Shown here one piece after another: positions 1 through 5,853 of a stretch of DNA of 6,707 bases (position 1 is its first letter; every line of letters starts with the position of its first letter). The stretch covers positions 1 through 6,707 of the forward strand of contig JAGNTT010000104.1 in the NCBI GenBank assembly GCA_017987425.1. Reading direction: 5' to 3'. The position numbers were made by a program, and so were the translations under genes. This stretch comes from Candidatus Omnitrophota bacterium (GTDB taxonomy: Bacteria; Omnitrophota; Gorgyraeia; Zapsychrales; Fredricksoniimonadaceae). The notes beneath the pieces are model-generated. The model did not search any database. It was given only the letters and a program-made list of their open reading frames with translations, and had not been told where the DNA came from.

Positions 1-2000
1 GTAAACCCGTCGGTGTACACCAAAAACTTCTTTTCAGGAACATCGACAGTAAGCTTCAGCCGGTTGACATCAAAATGCCCGACCTTTGCCTTCGAAGAAT
101 CCAGAATCTCTGCAGGAGACCCTTTCCAGTCTTCCGGTGTGAACGTGGCGGCTTGACCTTGGTTATCGGCGCTGACATAAGCGGCGTTCGCCCGGGAATT
201 AAACACATCCGTCAATGAACGCAGTTCCAAAGGCGCTTCGTTAAAAACACGCACGTTGTCATACATCCAGAATTTATGACTCGCAAAATTAATGAGCGTC
301 TGGGCTTCCACCCACTGTGACAGAAGAAATACTCCGCGTGTCACACTGGTCGGATAGCCGACAAAGGCGCGGGAATCTTTCATGGACATGGAATCATAAA
401 ACTGTTCGTAAGGAACGAACTTGAAGATCTTGCACTCGCTTTTGGCTTCCTCCGTCGGTCGCGTCCATGAAAACTGCGGCCGCACATGATCGCCCGGCAG
501 AACGCATTGAAACGGCATCGCGTTTCTGGCGTAATGGAAATAAACCTCAACCGGCTGAATGAGCACCGCGATCGCAAACCCGCCGAACAAAAGCGGGATT
601 TTACTCGAACGGCCGAGATACGCGGCCAGAAACAAAACAAAGCTCGCGGCCACACTCACCAGCGAAGTGACGATCGTCCCCTCCTGGCTCATCATAAAAG
701 CAAACAATCCGCCATGCCCGACAACCAGCCAGAAAATGACAGCCTTCTTCTTGGAGAAATTGTCCGATGTCCATTCCCACAATGATTTCAACTGCCCGAC
801 GGCATACAGAATGATAATGGGCATGATGTAGGACTCGAAGAAAAACAGATTGCGGAAGTACTTGAAGAAAAAGATGCGGTCATACAGAAATTTGTGCAGC
901 GGTGCCGCCTCTCCCATACCGACGAGCGAGAGCAGGACCGCCAGCAGCGCCAAAAAAAGTTTGGTCCGGTCGACCGCCACAAAGGCTGAGAGAATGATGA
1001 CGACATAGGCCAGCACAGGGATATAAAAAAACTGGTCGATGGCGTAAGAGGCCTTGTCCAGATGATTGAACAGCCCGCGCCAGTGCACCCGTTCAGCCAG
1101 CCCCCCGCCCTGCGTCGTTTCCCTATAAGACATCCCGCCTTCCTCATTGAGCGTGCGCTCATAGCAGTCGGCAATATCGGAATAATTGCAATGACGTGAC
1201 GGCGAAACCACATCCTTGCTGGAATCGATCATCTTGTAAACAACCAGCGGCGCGAAAGCGATCAGCTGGCCGATCACGCACAGAATAACCAAGAACATAT
1301 GACGGCGGACAAACGCCCAAAGCCCAGTCATAAAACTCTTAAATTCCTTAAAGAACAAAACAATTCCCAATACAACCGTGAACAGAAGAAGGGTAGCGAA
1401 ATAAAACGGGATATAAGAAATGGCGAGGATCATGCCGCTGAACGCAAACCCCAGGAAATCACTCACCTTATATCCGGCCGAAAAACGCAAGAGAAAAACA
1501 AAGAACCACACAGCTGGAACAAAAAGCTCCACGATCGTCAGCTGATTGAACATGCTGGCGCCTATACCTGAAAAAAGAAGAAGAAGATAACCGATGTACG
1601 CCGCGCGGCGGTCCTTAAAGAGAATCTTTCCAAGGCAATAAAACCCGACGGCACCCGTGAAATAATAGACCACCATGTACGTGATAAACGCGTGGTAGTA
1701 ATTGACACCCAGAAGTTTCAAAAGCGGGACAAGCTGAGTGATGGGATTAAAGAGATTGCACAGGGTGATGGCATAAAACGGCGTCCCCATGAGCACAAAG
1801 GGATCCCACAGGGGAACGACGCCGTTCAATATATTGTTGAAATAGAATTTGGTGACGCTGTAGATCGTCGTTGAGTCCATGTTCAGAGGAATACGGCCGC
1901 TCAAAAAATCGCGGAACATGAACATCCAGAGACAAAACGGAGCGATGAATTTCATCACGCCCCAAAAGGCTTGAGAAAAATGAACTTTGGATAGATTCAC
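1..2000 (-). CDS. YfhO-family polytopic membrane protein, GT-C-like (C-terminus beyond window)
   Basis: A single minus-strand frame stays open from 2000 to the left edge, giving 666 visible residues without a stop codon. The N-terminus has one membrane helix (about residues 17-30), then an outer loop with Asp42 and the motif PLWDPFVLMGTPF at 63-75. That motif matches the PLWNPY..GG.PF signature of the YfhO family, whose members glycosylate teichoic acids or other envelope polymers from lipid-linked sugars. Many further helices follow to about residue 480, broken by a polar, Cys-containing loop near 265-310. A soluble extracytoplasmic domain begins near 490, and the visible end (VYTDGF) resembles the late YfhO beta-domain. 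Family members run about 800-900 residues, so 150-200 are probably missing. I chose the GTG at 2000: it follows CCAAGG by 7 nt and leaves a natural N-terminus, with an in-frame stop shortly upstream. The ATG at 1955 is the alternative. The gene is divergent from the GT-C gene at 2198. The exact sugar and acceptor cannot be read from sequence. Confidence 0.82.
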   Translation of the reverse strand, partial: MNLSKVHFSQAFWGVMKFIAPFCLWMFMFRDFLSGRIPLNMDSTTIYSVTKFYFNNILNGVVPLWDPFVLMGTPFYAITLCNLFNPITQLVPLLKLLGVNYYHAFITYMVVYYFTGAVGFYCLGKILFKDRRAAYIGYLLLLFSGIGASMFNQLTIVELFVPAVWFFVFLLRFSAGYKVSDFLGFAFSGMILAISYIPFYFATLLLFTVVLGIVLFFKEFKSFMTGLWAFVRRHMFLVILCVIGQLIAFAPLVVYKMIDSSKDVVSPSRHCNYSDIADCYERTLNEEGGMSYRETTQGGGLAERVHWRGLFNHLDKASYAIDQFFYIPVLAYVVIILSAFVAVDRTKLFLALLAVLLSLVGMGEAAPLHKFLYDRIFFFKYFRNLFFFESYIMPIIILYAVGQLKSLWEWTSDNFSKKKAVIFWLVVGHGGLFAFMMSQEGTIVTSLVSVAASFVLFLAAYLGRSSKIPLLFGGFAIAVLIQPVEVYFHYARNAMPFQCVLPGDHVRPQFSWTRPTEEAKSECKIFKFVPYEQFYDSMSMKDSRAFVGYPTSVTRGVFLLSQWVEAQTLINFASHKFWMYDNVRVFNEAPLELRSLTDVFNSRANAAYVSADNQGQAATFTPEDWKGSPAEILDSSKAKVGHFDVNRLKLTVDVPEKKFLVYTDGF

Positions 2001-2043
2001 TGAATAACCTTGGCATTCTGCCGTTTAATGTTGAAACGGTGTC

Positions 2044-2049
2044 ATTATA
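2044..2049 (-). promoter_or_regulatory. -10 box of the YfhO-like gene promoter
   Basis: On the minus strand a perfect TATAAT lies 44 bp upstream of the GTG at 2000, which predicts a 5' leader of about 35-40 nt. The -35 region at the expected 17-18 bp distance (about 2067-2073) reads TTCTTT or TTTCTT and is a poor match. The call rests on the -10 box and its position. Confidence 0.5.
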
Positions 2050-2148
2050 CAAGATGCCGAAGAGAAAAAGAAAGTAAAACTCTGCTTTCGGAACCCTTGG
2101 GGCGTTGCTAGAATGAACCGTATTAAAATCGGATTTCATTCAAAATTT

Positions 2149-2175
2149 GTAGTGGCGGGATTACCCCGCCCCTAC
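2149..2175. repeat. REP-like GC-rich palindrome
   Basis: The left arm GTAGTGGCGGG (2149-2159) pairs with CCGCCCCTAC plus one more C on the right (2165-2175). This gives 10 of 11 base pairs around a five-base loop (ATTAC), with a single T:C mismatch. It lies 22 bp upstream of the GT-C start codon. There is no T-run on either side, so it is not a standard intrinsic terminator. The shape GTAGGGGCGGG...CCCGCCCCTAC is a common dispersed intergenic palindrome in many bacterial genomes, so a mobile REP-type unit is the best reading. Only one copy is present here. Confidence 0.55.
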
Positions 2176-2197
2176 GTTATAAGGATTTCCCATCCGC

Positions 2198-3832
2198 ATG
2201 TCCGAAACCGTTTCGTCATCTTCAAACCCAACCTCAAATAAACATTGGATTTACCTTCTACTCACAATCGCCGCCGGCATTGTTCTTCTCTGGCCGGGGC
2301 TTAACTTCCAGGACTGGCTTTCCACCGGCGACCACGGCCGCGATCTCGATGCCGCCGAACAGGCGCTGCGCGGCAAAATCGTTTATCAGGATTACTGGTG
2401 GGTCTACGGCCCGGTCATGCCTTACTACTACGCGATCTTTTACAAAATCTTCGGCATCAAAATACAGAGCATCCTGATCGGCAAATTTGTCATTAAAATG
2501 ACCGCGGGACTTCTTTGTTACGGTGCGGTCGCAACACTCTTTCGCCCGATCACCGCCATGATGGCCGCCCTCTGGTTCTGGACATTCCAGCAGGATTTCT
2601 TCTTTACCTACAGCCACATCGGCGGAATTCTCCTCGTCATGGCCGTCATCTGGTGCCTCATGCATTACATCCGCGATCAAAAGACCGTCACACTCTGGCA
2701 AGGACTTCTGTTTTGCTTCATTCTTTCTCTTATTAAAGTCAACTTCGGATTGTGTTCGCTCGCCACCTTCATGGCCGCCGTCTTTGTGACCGACCGCGCG
2801 AACAAAACCGCCTTTACCTCAACCAAAAAACTATTCTATTTTCTCGGGATTGCCGCCGTACCCGCCGCAGTCTTTGTAATTTACTGGGCGCTGCTCAAAC
2901 CTCTTCCCATGTATGAAATCCGTCAGTGCCTTCCTTATTCGAACGACGACCAGCCGTACAACACAACACCGTGGGCGGCAGTCGCCTCATTCATTCAGAT
3001 CGCCTGGGGTGAGGCGAGCAAAAGCCCGGCGCTTTTGACTTTTTATGTTCTGACCTTCATGTGCGCGGTGCAGACGCTCATCGTTTGGTTTCAGAACGGT
3101 TTGCAGGCGAACCAAAAAAGAATCATCGGTCTTGCCCTCTTGATCATGGGAATGTACACGCTCGCCAACTTTCATGAATTCTTAAAAAGCGGCGTATGGT
3201 ACCGCTGGTTCTGGGCCCAACCGCCGCTCATCGTCCTTGTCTTTATCCTGTTCGAGACCGCGGCCCAGAGCCTGCACAAAGTGTTCCGCTCGCTGTTATG
3301 GGGCGTGATCGCGCTGATGATCGGCATCGTGGGCGTCAACGCGTGGCAGGCGATCATCAGGCACCATACGCCACAACAGCAGATAACGGGCGCGCGCGGC
3401 GGTATCTATGTGGCCAATCCGGAAGACTGGGTGACGACCGTCAATCTCACGACCGAATATCTCAACAAGACATTAAAACCCGGCGAGACGTTCTTCGCGC
3501 TTCCTTATGACCTTCTTTACAACTATCTCACCGGACGTCCGGTCCCGACGAGACAGACGATCTTCTTCGAACACATCAACATCCCGAAGGAACAGGAAGT
3601 CAAAATCATCGCCGAGCTTGAGGCCCAGAAGATCAACATGATCGTTCTCTCGAATCGTTTCATGTCACCGGAAAAAGGGCTCGGGATGCTCGGGACCACG
3701 TACTGCCCCGTCATCGGTAAATACATCCAGGACCATTTTGAACCGGTCGCGCGCATCGGCAACTGGCAGCAGACGCCGGGCTGGGGCTGGTCGCACGGCA
3801 CACTCATCCTCAAAAGAAAAATCCCGTTGTAG
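2198..3832 (+). CDS. GT-C-type membrane glycosyltransferase-like protein, 544 aa
   Basis: This is a complete polytopic membrane protein with about 10-11 predicted helices (roughly 17-35, 95-114, 117-133, 138-157, two in 166-198, 211-233, 276-297, 308-325, 337-354 and 362-384) and a C-terminal soluble domain from about 390 to 544. The first outer loop carries GDHGRD (44-49), then VYQDYWWVYGP (62-72). This is the layout of GT-C/PMT-like transferases, which use an acidic residue in this loop and a polyprenyl-phosphate sugar donor; Asp45 or Asp49 is the likely catalytic residue by analogy. The C-terminal domain has features often seen in such proteins, including a PGE..F.LP segment (428-436) and G.LGTTY (496-502). 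The ATG at 2198 follows AAGGA by about 12 nt, a long spacing. The substrate is unknown. It is divergent from the YfhO-like gene, so both may act on the same envelope glycan, which is an inference. A hairpin terminator lies about 40 bp downstream. Confidence 0.75.
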   Translation: MSETVSSSSNPTSNKHWIYLLLTIAAGIVLLWPGLNFQDWLSTGDHGRDLDAAEQALRGKIVYQDYWWVYGPVMPYYYAIFYKIFGIKIQSILIGKFVIKMTAGLLCYGAVATLFRPITAMMAALWFWTFQQDFFFTYSHIGGILLVMAVIWCLMHYIRDQKTVTLWQGLLFCFILSLIKVNFGLCSLATFMAAVFVTDRANKTAFTSTKKLFYFLGIAAVPAAVFVIYWALLKPLPMYEIRQCLPYSNDDQPYNTTPWAAVASFIQIAWGEASKSPALLTFYVLTFMCAVQTLIVWFQNGLQANQKRIIGLALLIMGMYTLANFHEFLKSGVWYRWFWAQPPLIVLVFILFETAAQSLHKVFRSLLWGVIALMIGIVGVNAWQAIIRHHTPQQQITGARGGIYVANPEDWVTTVNLTTEYLNKTLKPGETFFALPYDLLYNYLTGRPVPTRQTIFFEHINIPKEQEVKIIAELEAQKINMIVLSNRFMSPEKGLGMLGTTYCPVIGKYIQDHFEPVARIGNWQQTPGWGWSHGTLILKRKIPL

Positions 3833-3874
3833 CAACAAGGTCCAGAGACCGAGGTGCGGAAATCCTAAAGCAAG

Positions 3875-3902
3875 AAGGCCACAGATTTCAATCTGTGGCC
3901 TT
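3875..3902. terminator. Bidirectional hairpin terminator between converging genes
   Basis: AAGGCCACAGAT is followed by its exact complement ATCTGTGGCCTT. The inverted repeat is 13 bp including the AT-rich tip, so the folded form is an 11-bp stem with a TTTCAA loop. Reading plus, the stem ends in TTT and then GCGC; reading minus, it ends in a T-rich TTCTTGCTTT. Its place 42 bp after the GT-C stop and 56 bp beyond the stop of the converging DUF2059-like gene fits shared termination. The U-tracts are short, so efficiency is uncertain. Confidence 0.7.
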
Positions 3903-3958
3903 TGCGCAGGATCACTAACCTAACGGGATTTTCTAACTTCTCTAAAAAATTAATGTGC

Positions 3959-4822
3959 TTACTGAGCAACCGGAGCTGGCGCGGCGCTCTCTTTTACTTC
4001 ATTAATCATCACGCCCAGCTTCTCTCCCATCAGTTTGGAAGAGCTCTCGAGAGCATTCAATAAACCGCGGGTCACGACATCGGCATATTTTTTGCCGGCA
4101 TCCGAGTTATAAAAATCGATGTATTTCTGGATTTCATCGTCGCTGATAGGCCGGTAGGTGAAGAGAGCGCTCACCAAAACTTCCTGGGCAGAGGCCTGCT
4201 GGATCTGGCCGCGGCTGCTCTCAACCTGGGCAACCATATCAGCCTTGTTGAAATCTCCTTTAGCAGCTGTCGAAGCCATCGCCTCAGCCATGGCCAGGAT
4301 CATATCGATCTTCATCCCCGTACTAAATTCGGTCATACGGGCCGCCTGGTCCAGCCTGCCGATCAGTTCCGCTCTCGCCGGTTCCGGCGGATTGGCTTCA
4401 AGCCTCATGGCAAATTCCATCAGTTGGCTGTAGGCCTCGGCGGAAGATGCATCTTCTTCGGCCTTCGTGATTTTTTGCCCGATGTCGGAATCAAGCCACT
4501 TGAGAACGGCATCGATGTCTTCGGCCGACATGTTGCTATTGATGTGCGCCTTAATCGATTCAAGCAGGACGGCCGGGTTAAACGCTTCCGTTATGATCAG
4601 CCTGATCTTGCCCGCTTCTTCGGGGGTGATGCGCGCGTCCTGGCCCGCGCGGTCATCGAATGAGGCTTTGACGACTTCCGGCAGCTGATCGATCTGTTTC
4701 TGCAGACCGGATTTGAGGACCAACGCATCAAGATTCTGCGGAGCATCCGCAGCCAACGCAGATGTAGTCAACATCACAGCCGCGGTCAGTAAACAATTTA
4801 AAAAAACATTTCTGGAAATCAT
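3959..4822 (-). CDS. Secreted DUF2059-like protein with tandem repeats, 287 aa
   Basis: The N-terminus is a clear Sec signal peptide: charged MISRN, a hydrophobic core at 6-20, and an ALA-ADA cleavage site after about residue 24, so the mature protein is periplasmic or secreted. The mature chain is almost all helical and contains two copies of one motif: M-S-x3-I-x8-SD-x-G-x-K at 98-118 and I-S-x3-I-x8-SD-x-G-x-K at 226-245. This matches the DUF2059 fold as I know it (one conserved Ser-Asp-x-Gly turn between helices), here duplicated. The C-terminus ends in an Ala/Pro tail. The start is the ATG at 4822, because GGAGG lies four bases before it; an in-frame ATG at 4846 would add eight residues but has no ribosome site and would spoil the signal peptide. 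The function of DUF2059 proteins is not established; periplasmic or envelope roles are generally assumed. It appears to be a single-gene unit with its own promoter, converging on the GT-C gene. Confidence 0.7.
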   Translation of the reverse strand: MISRNVFLNCLLTAAVMLTTSALAADAPQNLDALVLKSGLQKQIDQLPEVVKASFDDRAGQDARITPEEAGKIRLIITEAFNPAVLLESIKAHINSNMSAEDIDAVLKWLDSDIGQKITKAEEDASSAEAYSQLMEFAMRLEANPPEPARAELIGRLDQAARMTEFSTGMKIDMILAMAEAMASTAAKGDFNKADMVAQVESSRGQIQQASAQEVLVSALFTYRPISDDEIQKYIDFYNSDAGKKYADVVTRGLLNALESSSKLMGEKLGVMINEVKESAAPAPVAQ

Positions 4823-4826
4823 AAAA

Positions 4827-4831
4827 CCTCC
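4827..4831 (-). promoter_or_regulatory. Ribosome binding site that fixes the DUF2059-like start
   Basis: GGAGG followed by TTTT and then ATG (4822) on the minus strand. This is the only strong Shine-Dalgarno sequence near the N-terminus. It lies inside the eight-codon extension that the upstream ATG at 4846 would add, so it argues against that longer start. Confidence 0.8.
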
Positions 4832-4860
4832 GGGGTTAAAGTGCATTTGAATTCGGAGTT

Positions 4861-4888
4861 ATTGTAACATCGGATTGCGGAAGGTAAA
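4861..4888 (-). promoter_or_regulatory. Sigma-70-like promoter of the DUF2059-like gene
   Basis: On the minus strand, -35 TTTACC (4883-4888; four of six consensus bases), a 16-bp spacer and -10 TACAAT (4861-4866; five of six). The TG at 4868-4869 forms an extended -10 element (TGTTACAAT). The predicted transcription start is near 4854, giving a leader of about 30 nt that contains the GGAGG site. Confidence 0.55.
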
Positions 4889-4923
4889 CAGGTAGTTATA
4901 GAGCGTCCCAAATTCTCTAAATT

Positions 4924-4958
4924 AAAAAATCCGCCCCCTAATTAGGGAAGCGGATTTT
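4924..4958 (-). terminator. Intrinsic terminator of the cold-shock/rpoZ/infA operon
   Basis: Reading minus, AAAATCCGC (4958-4950) pairs with GCGGATTTT (4934-4926). An inner CCCTA/TAGGG stem is separated by a small asymmetric bulge, and the hairpin runs into TTTTTT at 4929-4924. It begins 20 bp after the infA stop codon. The combination of stem, U-tract and position is a textbook rho-independent terminator. Confidence 0.88.
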
Positions 4959-4978
4959 AATAACTGATCGGACCACCA

Positions 4979-5200
4979 TTATTTTTTATGCCGGAAGGTG
5001 ATTCGGCCTTTGCTCAAATCGTAGGGAGACATCGCGACAGTCACAGCATCGCCGGGAATAATTTTGATGAAAAACCTGCGCATCTTTCCCGCCGGGTAAG
5101 CAGTGATGACATGTCCGTTATCCATGGTCACTGAAAATTGCGCGTTCGATAACGCTTTTGTCACGACCCCTTCGACCTCAACAGCCTCTTCTTTAGGCAT
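4979..5200 (-). CDS. infA: Translation initiation factor IF-1, 73 aa
   Basis: IF-1 binds the ribosomal A site on the 30S subunit during initiation and works with IF-2 and IF-3. The full length (73 residues, standard for the family) and the whole S1/OB-fold pattern are present: an acidic start ([13 protein letters not shown]), the central [14 protein letters not shown] (38-51), then [17 protein letters not shown] to the end. The last segment is nearly diagnostic. Differences from common sequences include [11 protein letters not shown] where AHISGKMRKNY is usual, so this is a diverged but intact copy. GGGAG lies 4 nt before the ATG. It is the last gene of the operon, 20 bp downstream of the small zinc-finger-like ORF and followed by the intrinsic terminator. 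In many bacteria infA sits near secY/rpmJ; here it does not. Confidence 0.95.
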   Translation of the reverse strand: MPKEEAVEVEGVVTKALSNAQFSVTMDNGHVITAYPAGKMRRFFIKIIPGDAVTVAMSPYDLSKGRITFRHKK

Positions 5201-5220
5201 AACTCTCCCTTGGATGGTGG

Positions 5221-5373
5221 TTAACCTGCCCCTTCACTCAAATGAACGTGGCAGTAAAGTTCAGAATTATAAACACTAAGCCGCTGACGGCAGCCTGTTT
5301 TTTTACAGATCCTTCGGCTTGGAAATTTCTTCAAGTGGCCCTTCTTAGGGGATCGGCGCGATCTCATAATCAT
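5221..5373 (-). CDS. Small zinc-finger-like protein between rpoZ and infA, 50 aa
   Basis: This short ORF reads 50 codons from ATG (5373) to TAA (5221). Its start overlaps the rpoZ stop as ATGA, which suggests translational coupling, and its end is 20 bp before infA. The first half is strongly basic (R/K-rich, residues 4-25). The second half has C23-x4-C28, then LSVYN (32-36), then C41-x2-H44 (with His42 also available), a plausible four-ligand zinc site. The spacing C-x4-C-x12-C-x2-H with an embedded LS.YN resembles small zinc-ribbon or treble-clef-like proteins, but I cannot name a family. A second ATG at codon 3 is an alternative start. The stretch would otherwise be a 169-bp gap in a tight operon, which supports real coding. 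A role in binding RNA, ribosome or RNA polymerase is inferred from the basic character and context only. Confidence 0.7.
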   Translation of the reverse strand: MIMRSRRSPKKGHLKKFPSRRICKKTGCRQRLSVYNSELYCHVHLSEGAG

Positions 5374-5597
5374 TTCTTGCGGGCGACCCTGCCCTGAAGA
5401 ATTTCTTCGAAGACGATCGTGACGGTTTTTTTCGAAGCAAAATTTTCAATCAACGAAGGTTTTCCGGAGTCCAGCTCCCGGGCCCGCAGCATTGCTATGC
5501 GCACCAGGGAAAACTGCCCGCCCCCGCTCTTTTTCAGCAAATCTTCCACGCAATAGACACCGTCTCGTGCAACTGTCTTGTCATAATTTCCTTGCAT
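5370..5597 (-). CDS. rpoZ: RNA polymerase omega subunit-like protein, 75 aa
   Basis: Omega is the small RNA polymerase subunit that clamps the C-terminal part of beta-prime and helps assembly. The order of conserved features is right: VEDLLKK (17-23) as helix 1, a short linker, QFSLVRIAMLRARELDSGKP (28-47) matching the family's F.LV..AA.RAR.L..G core, then KKTVTIVFEEILQGRV (56-71) matching the D..TV.AL.EI..G.. segment. Length is in the family range of about 70-90 residues. Identity is modest, so the assignment is to an omega-like protein rather than a strict orthologue. The upstream site is weak (GAAAGAGAACGA before ATG). The gene lies 40 bp after the cold-shock-like gene and overlaps the small zinc-finger-like ORF by four bases, as in a transcriptional unit ending with infA. 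Confidence 0.78.
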   Translation of the reverse strand: MQGNYDKTVARDGVYCVEDLLKKSGGGQFSLVRIAMLRARELDSGKPSLIENFASKKTVTIVFEEILQGRVARKK

Positions 5598-5630
5598 TCG
5601 TTCTCTTTCGTTAGGTTAGCGGTTATGCGC

Positions 5631-5647
5631 AAACACCTTAAGTGTTT
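5631..5647. repeat. Short inverted repeat at the end of the cold-shock-like gene
   Basis: AAACAC and GTGTTT flank a five-base CTTAA loop, overlapping the stop codon of the cold-shock-like gene. On the plus strand it is followed by two extra T residues, but no plus-strand gene ends here. On the minus strand the T-run is only three bases, so it could at most be a weak attenuator or an mRNA-stabilising hairpin before rpoZ. Confidence 0.3.
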
Positions 5648-5853
5648 TTGCCTGATGTGGGACGGATCTGGAACGCTAGAAATCCTTTGTGTGACTGCTG
5701 GATTTCAAATTCCACTTCCTGACCTTCCCTTAGGTCCGCGAATTGGATGTCCCAAAGGCAGTGATTGTGGAAATGCGCCTCTTCGCCGCTGTTGGATGTA
5801 ATTGAACCGTATTCCTTATCGTAAAAAAGTCTGGTGATATTGCCCGTCTGCAT
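5638..5853 (-). CDS. Degenerate cold-shock-domain protein, 71 aa
   Basis: Cold-shock-domain proteins are small OB-fold proteins that bind single-stranded RNA or DNA. Start MQTGNITRLFYDKEYGSI (1-18) aligns with the family's M.TG.VKWFN..KGFGFI, and LREGQEVEFEIQQSHKGFLA (41-60) aligns with L.EGQ.V.F.....KG..A. Two landmark motifs are altered: RNP1 reads KEYGSI, losing one aromatic, and RNP2 reads AHFHNH instead of VFVHF. Length is normal for the family. A strong AAGGAG sits 6 nt before the ATG. It is the first gene of the operon with rpoZ, the small zinc-finger-like ORF and infA, which suggests a housekeeping or growth-linked role more than a stress-only one. Nucleic-acid binding may be weakened or altered; that is inference. 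Confidence 0.72.
   Translation of the reverse strand: MQTGNITRLFYDKEYGSITSNSGEEAHFHNHCLWDIQFADLREGQEVEFEIQQSHKGFLAFQIRPTSGKNT

Noticed and set aside
788..1213. 141-codon minus-strand ORF
   Set aside because: It lies in another frame inside the YfhO-like gene, is rich in Ser/Arg/Cys and has no family pattern, while the overlapping frame gives a coherent membrane protein.
1747..2139. 130-codon minus-strand ORF reaching across the YfhO-like start and promoter
   Set aside because: Its sequence is shadow-like beyond 2000, it overlaps the start region out of frame, and the GTG frame continues the family pattern without a gap, so no frameshift is needed.
2258..2701. 147-codon minus-strand ORF opposite the GT-C gene
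   Set aside because: Its acidic, His-rich composition is the usual antisense image of a membrane protein gene; no ribosome site or family match.
3833..3870. tRNA-like or small RNA appearance of the GGTCCAGAGACC segment after the GT-C gene
   Set aside because: Only a four-base GGTC/GACC stem forms; there is no cloverleaf, anticodon arm or TTC loop.
4158..4688. Plus-strand ORFs opposite the DUF2059-like gene
   Set aside because: They are antisense images of a helical Ala-rich gene, with no ribosome sites, and the minus strand has signal peptide, ribosome site and promoter.
3915..5618. 11-base inverted match CTAACCTAACG at 3915-3925 and 5608-5618
   Set aside because: Matches of this length are expected several times by chance in a window of this size, and neither copy sits at the edge of a mobile element.
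5592..5801. 69-codon plus-strand ORF opposite the cold-shock-like gene
   Set aside because: It overlaps a minus-strand gene with strong AAGGAG site and recognisable fold pattern; its own composition has no family signature.
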